Of a stretch of DNA of 64,000 nucleotides, positions 35,792-50,392 are shown in pieces; the stretch's first letter is position 1, and each line of letters begins with the position of its first letter. A model generated the notes under the pieces. The model did no database searches and was not told the DNA's origin. It saw nothing but the letters and a program-made list of their open reading frames with translations. The DNA comes from Viscum album. Lineage: Eukaryota > Streptophyta > Magnoliopsida > Santalales > Viscaceae. The position numbers and the translations under genes are program-made. Location: contig OY728121.1 of NCBI GenBank assembly GCA_963277665.1, forward strand, positions 1,654,514,062 to 1,654,578,061, written 5' to 3'.

Positions 35792-38700
35792 TTAAAGATA
35801 TATAAATTCCATATAATTTTTTTAAATTATTTGGGATTATTTCAAGGTCTCAAAATCTAACGGCATGTGATTCCGAGGCCCGGAGTGCCCAGAATGATCC
35901 GTCAAAATTTTGTTAACCTCTAATTAGTGCACAAGAGCAATTTTCCTGAAAAAGTGAAATAACTATTAAATGGGTTCCAGGATTAGAAATCATAGGGCAT
36001 CGTTGCTTTCAGGATAGAAGGTTTACCCTAGGAATGACTTAAGTTTAGTCAACGTAGGCCTTCGGTGAGAAAACCAAAAAATGGCATAACCATAAATAAA
36101 ATAATTAATGAAAGTTATTTTATTTTTCAAATGATTATAACTCATGAACGGTGACTTGGATTAAAAATTTGAGATCACTGCTGAGCTCTTGAGGGTATAC
36201 TTTATTTAGGTAGATACTAACATTGGCCAGCACGGGAAAACTATGGAAGTTAGTTTTTGGCCGTAAATAAAATAATTAAGTAACAATTATTTTGTTGTTA
36301 AAATCCATAACTTCTAAATAGTAACTCATATTGAAAATCTGAGAGTACCATTGAGTTTTTTGGGGTGTTTTCCCCTTATTCAGATCCCAACCTTGATTGG
36401 CGTGGGTTGAGGGTAAATGTTAATAATTTATTGAACTTTTTTAAGATGCGTTCAGTAAATGCGTGAGCCGCATTTTCGAAATTTTGAACCGGTGATCGGA
36501 TTAAAAATTTGAGGGCAGTGCTGAATCCGTAGTGACAAGATTTTCTTAAAAGAGGCTTCACTTCAACCACAAAATTTCGGGAGAAAAAGTTAGATTTTGG
36601 ACATTTAATATAATAATAAAATAACAAAGTTATTTTATTTCCTTTCTTTATTTTCCTCCAATGGACATGCAGCGGTGGCGGGACCAACGACATGTCAAGA
36701 AATTAAATGGCTTGACTCCTTAATTCTTTATAACAGCATCGTTGGAATTATGAAGGTTACTTAATTAATTGAACCCCATTAATCTCACGTGTGTTACTCA
36801 CCCTTCCCCTCTCCTATTTCTATGGAGCTTGGGGAGGAGTATTGACATGGCTTCACCAAGTGACGAAGCTCTGGAAAAGTACCGTGATGCCAACCACATG
36901 GAGGATAGAACCGGTTTCCGAGGGCGGTGACGAGCGCCACCGAAAAATGAACACTGACTCTTCCTCAAACACGGACGTTCTCCAATAATCTTCCTTTGAT
37001 GAATTAAATCCTCTAATGCTTACTATCAACGCGGAGGGTGCGGGCCAAATGAATAAGGACCAGACCCTCTGCCACTTCATTCTTGATGTGAACATTGGGG
37101 AAATAACTTTCAAATTGACAGCAACACGAAATAGACGGTCACTCTATGTCGGAAGTAGCGCAGAAGAGTCGTAGGCATAGACAGCAACAATAATGGACAC
37201 CAGAGCATGTCCAGAGACCTGTGGAAGAAACTGTCAGTGCGCCATGTCGGTGGTGGTTGGAAGAGACACGCAGAAACTGGATGTGGGCGGTGGAAGGCGG
37301 TGCGTGATGGAACGTGGTGGTGGACAAGGGAATCCGGCCCGAGCCAGCCGCACGGGACAAGTGCGGTGCCCACAGGCACTACCGGCGGAAGCAGTCATGG
37401 CCAACAGTCCGTGGCAGGAGGGTGCGGCGTGGCCCATGCCGCGCTGCATTGGCGGAACCTCGTAGGCCAAACGGCCGACCGGTTAATGCGTTGGGGCAGT
37501 TCCCCACCAATTGGATGAAACGGCCCCACAACCGTAAGGCCAGTGAAGGAAACAGTCCCCCTTCAAGCGGACCGATCCGGTACAGGCCGACCAAGCGGGT
37601 CAGACCCACCTAGCAGGCCAGACCCCGCCGGCAGGTCGGGCCAAACCCGCAACCTAATGGGCCAGCACGGGTGGGCTGAGCCCCACCCGGTAGGCCAGGC
37701 CAACCACGGCCCGGGCCCGCGAACCAACCAAGGCTAACCCCGACAGACCGGACCTAGTGAACTGGGCCGAACCAAAGTGAGTTGGACCAAAGTGGTGTTA
37801 GGTAGACCCTGGGACCTGTTGTGTCGGGTCGGTCTGACCGAGTCGGACCGGGCCCAGACCCAACTAGTACCCGAATAAAGAAACGCTCGTAAATGATCAA
37901 CCAGTTGTCTGATTGATATGATGTTAGTGGCATTGGGACCCGTTTTTGGAAGCAGTCCCTTTGGCATATTTTGGCAGGCCCGACTGAGTCAGGCCAGACT
38001 GATGTGTGATTACCCCCCATTTTATGAAAGGGATATAACTAACAGATCAGGCATCTGATTGATGCTCTGTCAGTGGAATAAGGACCCTAGTGACAAGGTG
38101 GTCCTTTGGAGATACTCTAAGTGAGGTTTTTCAAAGTTTTACATGCAACTCGGGTTGGATCATACTTGAATCCAACCAGTCCCTTTTTACAAACGTGCCC
38201 ATATCTCATAGACCGGGCATCCGATCAACGTGTCGTCTATCGCACTGGAACCCTTACGACATGGTGGTCCTTTGGGATACTTCTTCATGGAACTTTGTGG
38301 CTGTTGATGTATGACTGATAGCTTCATAAGCATATCCTCCCGAAATCAAGCGTGCTTAGTGTGGGAATCTCATGGTTGGTTGTGACGTGAAAAATGAATA
38401 GCGATCCTCTGTGGGTCAGTACCTATCGATCCTATGTGGGTCAAAACTCAGTGATCCTATGTGGGTCATCGCATACTGATCTTGTGTGGGTCAGATCCTA
38501 TGTTGGTCAGCGCTCAGCGATCCTGTGTGGGTCAGCGCATACTGATCCAATGTGGTTCAGCAGCAGAGCCTCTCAACAGAATAAGATGATCTAGATTTAT
38601 GACTAATAATTTGTACTTCTATACTTAAGTTATATACCTAGTGTGAGATGAGTCCTTGCCTTTATGATACTTTACCTTCGTAGTGTTACCTTTGTGTTTT

Positions 38701-39521
38701 TACCTTCATGGTGTTATCTTTTTGGTACTTTTACCTTCACGGTGTTGCCTTCGTGGTGTTACCTTTGTGGTACTTTACCTTTATGGTGTTACCTTCGTGG
38801 TGTTACCCTTGTGGTACTTTTACCTTCGTGGTGTTACCTTTGTGCTATACTTCCCTCATGGATGAATTTTGAAAATGGATTAATGTTTTGGGCCTTGTTT
38901 TTCCTCATGTAAGAGACGAGTATATTTTCATAACTTAGGTATATGTATGGGAATATACCTAAGTAGAGTCGATGACTACTTAGTGATTTGTGATTGAGGT
39001 CTTGCTTTATGGTATTTTCTTTGTGGAACTCTAGGAGACATTCGGGGGTCTTGGGGTCCCTACTGATTATTTTTATACTCACCCCTACACAGGCTTCACC
39101 TGTACCTTGTTGTGTCTTGTGCAGACGATGAGCACTGGGATGAGACTTGAGGGAGCTAGGACCAGGCAGTACATGAAGGACACAGTCTAACGTGGAGTGC
39201 TGTGGAGATGATCTATACCTACCCTTCAGGTAGTATCCTCAGTGGATGATTCAGGATCTATTTTCTCTTTTCAATTGTACTTGTACTTTTTAGTTGGGCT
39301 TTTATTCTTCCCCCCTTTACTTTCAATACTCTTTTTACTATGGTAGTTTACTTTTTTTGATGATTATTATTGTGTTCTTGTATTGTGTGTTTATATAGGT
39401 TTAAAGGCAATGTCTTCCCATTATAGGGATATACCTTTTGGGTGTTGGTCACCAACCCCAAGCCTATGGAAGGTGGGCTTGGGGTAGTTATGGCACGGGC
39501 CCTGGGGGATGGGTCGTGACC
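35792..39521 (+). repeat. 3' LTR of family D
   Basis: Starts TTTAAAGATA (degraded TGTAAAGACC) and ends GGGTCGTGACC (degraded GGGTCATAACA). It parallels the 5' LTR throughout, including the GC-rich part (about 37140-37860) and both arrays. The polypurine tract before it is decayed (TGTGGGGATAA). Confidence 0.85.
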
Positions 39522-40354
39522 TGATCTTTAATCACCTTGTGACACCTGTATACCGGAGGGTAAAGCTTGCTGATTATATGCTATGAGGATCAACCAAGTG
39601 CTGGTGGGACATCCAAGAATAATTTGGGTAGAAAGAAGACCTAACCTAGAAGGAATTTGAGGTGAAGTTCCTAAGATACTTCTATCAAAAGACATTGAGG
39701 TATGAGAGGGTTCGTAAGTTCATGCACCAAATATAAGGGATATTTTCAGTGATAGAATATGTTGGATGCTTCATCAACCTGTATAATTTTTCTCTATCCT
39801 TGGAAGCATATGATACCACCAGGGCAAAGAATTTTAGGTATGGGCTTTATAATGAAATAATGTCGTAGGTGAATGTATTTCACCTGAGAAACTTCACAGA
39901 TGTGATGAATAAAAAGCTCTCATCATTGAAGGGAAACTAAGGGAGGCCCCCAGTGGTGTCCATGTAGTCTCATTAGGGTGATGAGTGATCTCTTATTTAG
40001 GTACGAAAAGGAATTCCTTTGACAATTAACACAAGGGAAGTTGTGTGAAGACCAACCATGAGAGTGGGTGGTCATCTCAATACATTGTCTAGGTGTAATT
40101 ATATCAGTGTGTTAGGGATATTCACAAGTTCCATAATTTTCCTAACCATATATTAGAGTGTCATGATTATGGTAGGGTGGTCCATCTGTAGATATTTTTC
40201 ATAATCCATCAGTATTTGAGTGGTGGTAGAGGATCAGGAGAGGCACTATAGTCTAGAAATGAATCAGCTGCCCCTCATCATATAGGTAAGTAGAATTCCA
40301 ATAGATTCTTTGGATGAAGTAGGTAATGTGGAACCCTAATTAAGGAGTGGTAGT
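39522..40354 (+). pseudogene. gag: Gypsy gag, continuation after family D insertion
   Basis: Resumes the gag cut at 28460. HLVTPVYRRVKLADYML, CWWDIQE, then EFEVKFLRYFYQKTLRYERV and FRYGLYNEIMS (about 39837) form the retrotransposon gag core (A.YML.G.A..WW ... F...YFP...R). A decayed zinc-knuckle region with HKFHNFPNHILECHDYG lies at about 40121-40175, in a shifted frame. The gag ends at 40354, where minus-strand LTR sequence begins. Confidence 0.72.
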
Positions 40355-43165
40355 TATAGTGACCCTCACTTTACATACATTAAAATTACACAAATATTTG
40401 GGAATAATTAAAACTTTATACATACAAATTCCCAAACACTATATTAGTCTAGTTCCTTTGGAAACCTGGAAACATAAACACAGGTATATAAGTGAGATAC
40501 ACTATCTCCCACTATGTTCTTCAGGACTAAAAACCTTATTTTACGCATAAAACATAAGATATATCTTCATAACCTGTGGAAGGAAACATAAAAATGGGTG
40601 AGGTCATATTATCAATAAGGGTAAACAAGGCATACATGTAGTCATTAAAATGAGAATAGGGGTATGAGAACATTATCATAGAATTATAAGATCATACCCT
40701 ACATATCATAAGATCATAAACATGAATCATGGAATAAAGTTTGGAAGTTCATAAGACATGAATAATAAGGAAATAAATAACATAATCCTTGAAATAATAA
40801 CATAAACATAATACATGGAATTGTGGCATACACAAAAGTATATAATATGATTTACATAGTGGTCAAATAATCGCTACCAAGGACCTCTTAGTAGTATGGG
40901 TTCATTCTCCATACCATATTGGTAGTCATGGTTCACTCCCATGGCCATATTAGTATTTCGAGGTCACTCCCCATACCATTTTGGTAGTCATGGTTCACTC
41001 CCATGGTCAACTTAGTAGTCTAGGTTCACTCCCAAGACTATATTAGTCTATCTCATGAGATATAAATCATTACCCAATGCATTAGAGGGAGATATAAGTC
41101 CCACCAATATCATAATTAAATCATAAATGCATGTGCCACAAAATCAAAAACAATCATATCATAACCCATGAAATGAAATAGGTATCCTAAACATGTAATC
41201 ATACTATAACCTTTGGAAAATGATACAGGTATCAGATCATAAAAATAATAACCCGTGAAAGAAGCATGTTTCAAAAGCATATAACCTGTGAAAGAGAAAC
41301 AGGTTTCACTAACATCATTCCATAAAAACATAACCATTAAGAAAAATAATATTAATGGAAAAATTTAATCATTTCCCCTAGAAAGGAATGAGTAACACAA
41401 ACAAATTTCATGTTACATGGGAAATAATTTTGAAAGATTTATTAAAAACATTTCTTGAGAAAAATATATTTTCTGCATTAAAAAGGCTTTTTAAAACATA
41501 AGATGGTTTTTAAAATATTTTTCTTGGAAAATAGATTTGAGAAGATATAAATGAATATTTAAAAACCATAAAACATTTTTAAAATCCTTTTTCTGGAATA
41601 TTATCTTGAAATATCATTTAAAAACATTTTTAAAAACATGGTTTTTGAAATAAAATAGATTTATGAATGAAAAGAGAAATACGTTCAAATTTTTCGTAAT
41701 TTTTTTTATTAATTATCTTAAGTACCAAAGAGTGGAAAAAAGGTACTAGTACGTGGATATATCTTGAATAAATATATGGCAAGAAAAGTCATGATTATTC
41801 TTGAGATATGGATCATAAAATTTCATTAATGAAATCATAATCATAAAAAATCCGGATAAATGATAAGATTGTTTCAATGAACTCTTAACACATGTTAACT
41901 TGGGATCATAATCTCCATAGAATTAAATGAACCTTAAAATATAATGAAAAGAATTAGATTCAGGATATAACATGTCGAATGTAAGCATATACACCTCAAA
42001 AAATAATGTAGCTTCATAACAAAATATGTGTCTCAAAATGGTAAATTGAGAAAAAACTATCTTACCAATTTCGTAACTTTTGAATCATAAACCCCATGAA
42101 AGAAAGATCGTATAATGGATATGTAAATACCCATAAATTTCATAATAATAATCATAGAATACATTCATGGGAAGTATATACACCATGAAAAATAAAAGAG
42201 TGGTGAACATTCCATGTATCTCACAGATATAAAAAGTGAGATGAAATTCCCTTACCTTGTGTCTTGAATTTCAACGTACACATACAAGCCTCATGTATAA
42301 TAAGTTTAAGTTTATTATAAATATATCATAAAACCATATTTATATATAAAATACCATATAATATTTTCTTATGACCTATTATCCAATTATTAACAATTTC
42401 ATGTTAAAGAAATTTTTTGGGTAATGACTGCTTTCTTTATCATACGTGTTTTGAATTTTCATTCTTGATCCTATTAATTAAATCATAATTTAATTATTTA
42501 AAAAATATAAAAAATGACTTATATATCATATATATTCATTATATAATCATTTATAATAGTCGATAAAATAATGATATATGAAATGTAATACACCATTCAT
42601 GGAGATGGTAGGCCCTACATACACATTAACGCTATTTCAATTTTCATGGTGTGTTGAAAGAAAGAAAGAAAGTAAATTACATATATGTATATATGTATAA
42701 AATATAATTATAGTAGCATTATTATGTCATATATGTCTTATAATTTAACTAAACCCATCCTTAATACATTCCATCTAAAGTGTGAATGAATCAAATCACC
42801 TTTAGGAGGCGGTAGTCCACACTTCCATAAATGAAGTTATCGTATTTACAAAAAATGGAAACCATGAAGGTAGGATTTATTGAATAATTAAATAAGTATA
42901 AATAAATCATATATATCATATATATCATATATAAATAGAGTTTATATCACAATTCTAAACCATTATAGGTGGTAAAGGTAAAATGAACAACATCATTTCG
43001 TGAGGTGGTATTTTTTTGTAAACAAGAACGGTAACTTCATTAGCCATTAGATGGAATTGTGTGTATGTGAAGGTATAACCATTAACACAACAATATATAA
43101 GTATATTAAGTATACTAATGATGTTATTTTATAATTTAATAAGAATAATTTAGGTGGTGGAGACT
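40355..43165 (-). mobile_element. Family C LTR fragment, minus strand
   Basis: Read on the minus strand it ends in GGGTCACTATA at 40355, like the family C LTR terminus. It carries the pyrimidine/CAG acceptor block (CAG at 40574-40576 complement), the basic-block AGATATAAA...CCAATGCATTAGAGGG segment (41040-41105, matching 59760-59830) and three hairpin modules (about 42600, 42820 and 42990). Its 5' part is missing: the match stops just upstream of the first module, at about 43165, where LTR-alpha sequence begins. Confidence 0.75.
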
Positions 43166-44750
43166 GAGGCTATTATTTGTGCATGGACTACACAGCATGT
43201 AGCCCCAGAACACAAACCATGTAGTCCCCTAGATATGGTAGTTAGGGTTTATAGTGAAGTTAATTAACACATTCCTTGTATGACCCATACACATATTGTG
43301 ACCCGTTTCTAGAGGCTGGGTGTGTATCCTTGGGGTACGTGGGCATGAACATGGCCAGGTGCATGGGGATGTCCAGAGTATATGGGCACGGTTGAAAGTA
43401 CAATGGCATGAGCTAGGAAGACATGGGAAGACCCCAGGTAGGAAAGATATTCCATGTAATTCATGAATATTTCATGTATTTACACATGTCTAGCTAATCT
43501 ATGTGTAGGTGATGACATTCCCAAGTTTTCAAGTGAGGTTTCATGTCGGATTACCGTATATACTAGTCGTGTAACTTTTTATGAGACTCCCACCTTGTGT
43601 ATCTCCTTCATTAGGACTCGGATTTAGCCATATGAGTAGCATATCCTGATCAGTGTCCTATATAGAATGTGATGGTGACCTTTGTTATGGAATCATATAT
43701 ATTATAAGAGGTTTCAATAGTAGGATTCTTCCTTCATCAATTTTTTGTCTAATGGAAGTGATTGAGTTTTATCATTCAAGAGATTATAGGGTTGGTAACC
43801 CCTAGATAGCACTAGGGTGTGGGTCCCCCATTATTTTTCAATGGGTATATTTTGAAACCCCTCATACTAAATAGGGTGTAGGTTTTCTATATATGGATTA
43901 GACCCCCTGTCTTCAAGGTCTTATGGGGAGCAGGTCATCCACTAGAGATTATACCCCAATTGACTGTAGAGTGTAGTAGTGAGGTGTGGGCCCTATAGAT
44001 AGATTATTAGGTGGTTTCACATGGTCTTGGGTAATTGAGATGGACCTTTGGATATAAAATTATATTCATCATTCTTATATGGGATGCAGATATTGATATC
44101 CCATTTCTATATTTCTTGGGTTTCTTTATGAGAATATATTTGTTAGGTTCTATTTCCCTCTTTCTTATGGATTGATATAACTATTACATCTTTATATTTC
44201 TCTCCTATTGGTTTTCAAGGAATCATACTAGGTATTTATATACTCACACTTGAATGGGATTTTCATGCATGTTTGGTGTCTTATGCATACAATAGATATA
44301 TTGGTAGAGATATCAGTGGACCTAGTTTTGAAGGAGCATAGTTGTGCCTAGAGGAGCTGACCGTGTTCAGTGGTCAACCTTAGAGATTGTGAGATGGTCT
44401 CTTATTAGTTTCCCTCATTCCAGATTTTTCCTTTTTAGAACCTCATTTATGGATGGGTGTTTATTTTTTCAATTTATACTTTTGTACTATACTTATGTAC
44501 TTTTATTATTTCCTATAGGTTGTTGCATGTATGGATTACATTATAGATCTTTCATTTTATTCTTTTATCACTAAATTTTTTCATGGAACTTATTGTGTGA
44601 TTTTGTATAGGTAGTTAGGATAAGGCCTCCCATTTCAGTATGGACTACTTGGTGCTAGGGTCAAATCCTTATCCTTTTAGAGTTGATATTGGTTTTTTAA
44701 CACAGGGCTTACTGTCGACCAGGCAAGCCTTGGTGGGTCAGGTCATGACA
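43166..44750 (+). mobile_element. LTR-alpha, 3' portion, block 2
   Basis: Matches 5210-6779 closely, including alpha-specific segments, and ends GGTCATGACA. Its left part is missing at the junction with the minus-strand LTR. The left boundary is approximate. Confidence 0.72.
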
Positions 44751-46770
44751 AAGTGATGTTAAAGGTGTTATTTCCACTGGGAATATGCTTGGAGTTTGAA
44801 TTTATTGTTATGATTGTATTGGGAACTTAGCGAAATGGTTTCAAAGTTTCATGATTATGGATTTCAGGCCAGGGAGCCTGGTGTTGGGGTGTTGGATAAT
44901 ATATATATTCACTAGGACTCTAACTACATTCCCATCAACTTGGAATGTAGAGACATAATTATTAGTGGATAAATGGTACATGAATCATATAAGATTGATT
45001 AATTTGACTTTCATTTCCTTCTTGATTAATATTCCCATCTATTTTCATCTGAACGTGGTACTTATTGAAAAATTTTAGGATTCCTGTGTGATGATAACCA
45101 TCTACGATGTCAATACAGGATCATGATGAAGATAAGTTAAGTGATGAGGCCTCAGTTTATGGACCTACTCATGAGGTGTTCCCCCTAGTAGTATAGGAGA
45201 AGTATTGAGGATATTTTGGAAAATTGATATCCCCAGAAAGTCAATAAAATGATATGAATAGGTTTAAATTGTTACATGAGTTATAGAAACAAAGACTGTT
45301 GAAGTTTCCTGGTGAGCTAGACCCTAAGGTAGTAAAGGATTAGATCAAGGTGTTGATCTAAGTTTTAAAGATTTTTTAGACCCCATATAATCATATGGTT
45401 TCACTTTTGTCCAATATTATACATGGAGAAGTAGGGTTCTAGTGAATTCTAATTACCTAGACACATGATGAAGTGATGCTCACATGCTTATAATTTCAAT
45501 AGTTTTTTCACAACAAGTATAACCTTTCATACTTTCACTTTGTATAGATTCTTGAGATTCTTGAAATGTAGTAAAGTGATATTTCAGTTGTTAAGTATTC
45601 TCAAAGGTTTATTGACCACATGAATTACTCTCTCGATATGGTGTGGGATGGTTTCATTATATTGATGAAGTTTGAGAGGGGTATTTACAAATACATCCAT
45701 GATAGCATAGTTTTCTTGTGCATTCCAACTTTTGCTGGAGTGCTAGAATGGGCTCTTATTACTGAGAGATTCTTTTTAGATGGAATTTGAGAAGCTAGAA
45801 CTAGAAGTGGATATCATGGGTTTGAGTTGTTTGCAGCAACTGGTAGGTGATGAACATCAAAGTCTTGGCATTGAAGACCTATGCATTTCTGGACTCAAAC
45901 ACATGGATTTGTAGTGTAGGGTTCACACATAAGGTTTAGTCATCTAGTAGAGTGATGATGAAATGTTTGTGATGGGAGAGGTTACATGAATTGAGATTTC
46001 CTAACCCAAAGTGATGATGAGGGTAGGTAGATAGTGGATGGACCTCCATGATAGAGGTAGTTTCTTGATCAGGGTTCTCCTAAGTTTGGTTAGGGTATAC
46101 CCTAGAATGTTGGTGCTAATAGGGGATCAGGTGGAGATTTGGGGAGAATATATAAGTATATGGGCATGTTACATGCTACTTCCACCACCACCACTTAATT
46201 TCCCATGTTAGACTCCTAGGGGATACTGGTCGAGGTCCTGAGAAATTAAAGGCTATGGAGGATTATGACCAGGTTTCTCATGAGATGGTTCTATGTACGA
46301 TCTGTGTCTTTTCAAATATTTCTCTAGTACTTATATAAACTAGCATGAGTCATTCCTTTATCTCTCTATCCCTTGTGTGAAACATAAATCTCTCCATTGA
46401 GACTTTATACTAGTATATATGGATAGAGGTTCCTATGGGGATCAATTCATTTATATCGAACATTTTCTTGTAGTGTGAGTTGTTTCTCATTGAAGAGAGA
46501 TTCTCATGGGACTCTTAGTCGTCATAATGAAACCTTATGTTGTTATATTTCTTATTTACTGGTTTTTCATGGTTCATTCCCAAATAGAATGTCATCATAG
46601 GAGAGTTAGATGTCATCATACATATGGGATGATATTCTTCTTCTTATGTGAGAGAGATCTTATGGCTGAGAGAGATGGGATTGAAAGCAAGAAGTTAAAC
46701 CCTATCACCCATCAGTTGGGGAGATTATACCTTTGTGTAGTGGTACATTAAATCACCTGGATTCCATCAA
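44751..46770 (+). pseudogene. gag: Gypsy leader and gag/protease region, block 2
   Basis: Matches 6780-7336 plus 17396-18860 of block 1 without the copia insertion; the empty site is near 45307. The primer site is decayed (AAGTGATGTTAAAGG). A gag-like start GELDP.VVKD is at about 45313. No open frame of note. Confidence 0.55.
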
Positions 46771-47341
46771 TAGTATATGATTATATGGACATATTCCTTG
46801 AATATTTCCCAAAACTACCTTTGAGTTGGGAGATTAACTACTCCATCAACTTACACCCAAAGACCACACCGATATATTAAGTGGAATATTGGATATCCCC
46901 TAATGATATTTTAGAGTTGTGGGTGAAGTTGTAAGAACTACGTGGTAAAGGTTTAATTATACCTATTGTGTTACCCTATGTAACACTAGTTTTTTTCATG
47001 AAAAAAGATGACAGCATTATAAGATTTTCCCATGACTATCATCACCTGAACCAGGTAATAAAAAAGAATAGTTACACCTTACTTAGGATTCAAAACCTTC
47101 TCAAGTAGTTTAAAAGTGTGAGTTGGTTCTCCAAGATAAAATTCCAGGTCTTCCTAGCATCAGTTTAGGGTTTGTGAGGATGATATTCTAAAGATAGCTT
47201 TCCAATGTCTCTATAGAAACTATGAGTTCCTGGGGATGCCTTTTAGTGTAACTAATGCCCCAGCTATGTTCATGGATCTTATTAATTGAATCATATATTC
47301 ATAATTTTACTGATTCATAGTTTTCTTCATTGATGACATAC
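46771..47341 (+). pseudogene. pol: Gypsy reverse transcriptase, block 2
   Basis: Starts at the decayed DIFPE.FPKLP segment (about 46785) and includes FFIDDILIYF near 47322-47355, a well preserved catalytic FIDD motif. Other parts carry stops and frameshifts. Confidence 0.7.
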
Positions 47342-48864
47342 TCATTTACTTTATACTAGAGGAGGAACATGAAGTTCATTTGAGGTTGGTCCTAGAATTA
47401 CTCCTTGAGCACCAACTTTATGATAACCTCTCTAAGTGTTAGTTTTGGATCTATGAGGTGCATTTTTTGAGTAATTTCATCTCTAAGTGTGGTTTTATTA
47501 TGGATCCAATGAATATTGATGCATCTCTTTCTTGTGATCCTCCCCATAGATTATCATAGGTGTGAAGTTTTCATTGTTTGGCGGGGTACTATAGAAGGTT
47601 TGTGGAAGCCTCTTATATAGTAAGAGGCCTTTGACTACCTTTGTGAGGAAATATTATTGATTTACCTGGACTAATTAGTGTCAATGATCCTTCTAGGATC
47701 TAATACAGAGGTTGACCAGTTCTCATGTCATAAGACTACCAAAGAAGGGAATTGAGTATGTATTTTTTTTGAATGCCTTTGAAGATGGTATCAGTTGTCT
47801 GTTGATACATAGGAAGGTAGTAATAACTTATGTATTAAGGAAGTTGAGTCCCCATGAGTAGAATTATGTGATTCAAAACTTAGATTTGGTAGTGATCATC
47901 TTCTCTATGATGATATTGAGGAATTATCTTCTGGGTGAGTGTTTCATTGTTTACTCAAACCACCAACGTATTATGTATATATTAAATCAAAGATATCTCA
48001 ACCTAATATGGAGGTGTTGGTTGGATTTCCTATAGGACTATGAATATGATATAGTATATACTATAGGTAAGGTAAATATGTTAGTATATTCCCTTATCCA
48101 GAAGTCCTGTTGTCAATTGGTGGAGGAGGGGTCTGAATAGTTGGCATTGTTGCAGCTGACCCTAGTGAAGGATATGAATAAAGGTTTTATTCAGTTGATG
48201 GTGGTTACTCCTATGCTTCTTCAACATGTCATAAATGAATAGTTGGTAGATAATGACTGTGAGGTTCTATGTGACCAAATATCCTCTAGAGATGCACAAT
48301 ATTTATTTTCTAAAAGAGGTAAGAACATCATTATTTTCTAGGGATGGATGGTGGTTCTGGTCATGTTGTTTGAGGAGGTATTAAGGGAGTTTCATACCCC
48401 CCCCCCCAATTATACATAATAATTTGAAGAAGATTTACAAGGACCTCCAGTGTCCATTTTTGTGGGATTTCATGAGGTGGAGCATTGACAAGTTTGTCTC
48501 TTGGTGTCTCACATGTCCGCAAGTAATAGATGAACATCAAGTACCATCATGTTTAACTCAACCTCTTTAGATCCCAAAATGAAATAGGGTTGGCATATTG
48601 ATATACTTTTTGACTCGAGATCCATGTAAAATGGGATTCTATTATTCTATATGGGTGATTATTGACTAAATCACCAAGTGGGTACATTTTCCTTCCTCTA
48701 GGGAGTAGAGTTTGGTCGAGATTTTGGGGAAGTTTTTCATGTGGGAGATCTTTTGGCTTCATTTGGTACCCACATAAATAATTTCTAACCATGATTCATA
48801 GTTTACATAATGGTTTTTAAGTAGTTTATAGGAGTCTTTGTTGACCCAATTACGGGTGATCACA
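47342..48864 (+). pseudogene. pol: Duplicated pol segment, unit 1, block 2
   Basis: Counterpart of 19431-20943: RT end, connection (about 47580), RNase H (about 47760-48110), then the integrase zinc region and core. It breaks at TCATTTAC (48865), as in block 1. Period 1,523 bp. An 11-C run lies at 48397-48407. Confidence 0.72.
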
Positions 48865-50392
48865 TCATTTACTCAGCGTTAGGGGGGGGATCATGAAGAG
48901 AATTTGTGGTTGATCCTATAATTACTCTAGGAGTACAAACTTCATGATAAGCTCTCTAAGTTTCAATTTTGGATCTATGAGGTTCATTATTTGAGTAATT
49001 CCATATCTAATAATGGTTTTATTATGGATCCAGTGAAGATTAATTCATATATTTCTTGGGATCCACCCCAAATCTTAATAGAGTTGTGAAGTTTTCTTCG
49101 TTTGGTGGGGTACTATAGGAAGTTTATGGAAGACTCTTCTAAGTTAGTAGCCACTTTGACTTACTTGATGAGGAAATGGTAGTGATTTAACTAGACTGAG
49201 TAGTGTTAGGGAGCCTTCAAGGAGCTAAGGTGGATTTTGACTAGTGCTCATGTCATGTGACTACCAGAGGAGGGCATTGAGTGTGTAGTGTTTTGTGATA
49301 CCTCTAAAGATGGGATTAGTTTTCTATTAATATATCGGTAGTTAATAATCACTTATGGGTTAAGGTAGTTGAGTACCCATGAGAAGAATTATGTGATTCA
49401 CAACTAAGAGTAGGCAGTGATACTATTTTCTCTAATGATGTTGAGGAAATATCTTCTGGGTGAGTTTTTTATTGTTTATTCAAACCACTAGAGTATCATG
49501 TACATATTCACTTAGAGAGATATCAACATAAGATGGTTGTTTTGGTTGTATTTCCTATAGGAATATGAATTTGAGATATTTTATACTCTATTAAAGGGAA
49601 ATATGATTGTATATTCCCTTAGTAGGAAGTATTATTCCCACTTGGTGGATAAGGTGTCTTAATAGTTGGCATCGATCCAGCTGACCTTAGTGAAGGAGAG
49701 GAATACGAGTTTTCTTTAGTCAATGGTGGTGAATAATATTCTTATTCAACATGTGAGAAAGGAACATTTGGGAAACAATGACTATGAGGTTCTATGTTAC
49801 TAGATATCCTTAGGATATGCATAATATTTATTTTCTAAATGAGGGAAGCACATCATTATTTTTCAGGGAGGGATGGTTGTTTTGTTCATCTTGTGTGAAG
49901 AGGTATTGATGGAGTTTCATACCCCCCCCCCCCTTACTATACATCCTAACGTATGGAATCTATGAAAGAACCTTCAGTGGACATTTTTTTGGGCTTTCAT
50001 GAGGTGAATCATTGCGGAGTTTGTCTCTTGGTGTATCACAAGTCAGTAGGTAAATGATGAACATAAGGTACCAACTAGTTTAACTCAACCTCTTCAGATC
50101 TTGAAATAAAATAGGGATGTAATATTGATGGATTTTTTATTAGGACTCTGTGGATAGTGGGATTCCATGATGTTATATAGGTGATTTTTGACTAACTCAC
50201 CAAGTCATTACACTTTGTTTCCTTCAGGGAGTAGAGTTTAGTCGAGGTTTTAGGGATGTTTTCATGTGGGAGATCTTCTGACTTCATGTGGTACCCACAT
50301 AAATCATATCTGACCATGATTCTCATATTACATCATGGTTTTGGAGGGGTTTGTAGGAGGATTTTCGGACCCAATTATGGATGATCACATCC
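48865..50392 (+). pseudogene. pol: Duplicated pol segment, unit 2, block 2
   Basis: Second pass through RT end, RNase H and integrase. It continues into the native integrase sequence TCCTTTCACC at about 50390. A 13-C run (49922-49934) is at the same place as the C runs of the other units. Confidence 0.72.

Larger units (their letters stand above)
28461..39521 (+). mobile_element. Family D gypsy chromovirus, internally deleted, with both LTRs
   Basis: An 11.06-kb element with LTRs of about 3.77 and 3.73 kb and only about 3.56 kb between them. It splits a gag whose two halves read on in order, which proves insertion. Flanks (ATGAC before, TGATC after) give no convincing target duplication. The interior keeps a gag start, a protease tail, RNase H, the integrase zinc region and the integrase C-terminus with a chromodomain-type end. 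It lacks the catalytic parts of reverse transcriptase and integrase. Confidence 0.85.

Noticed and set aside
37110..37740. Several overlapping frames of 70-100 codons on both strands
   Set aside because: The same GC-rich LTR segment as at 29860-30560. Mutually overlapping with no family resemblance.
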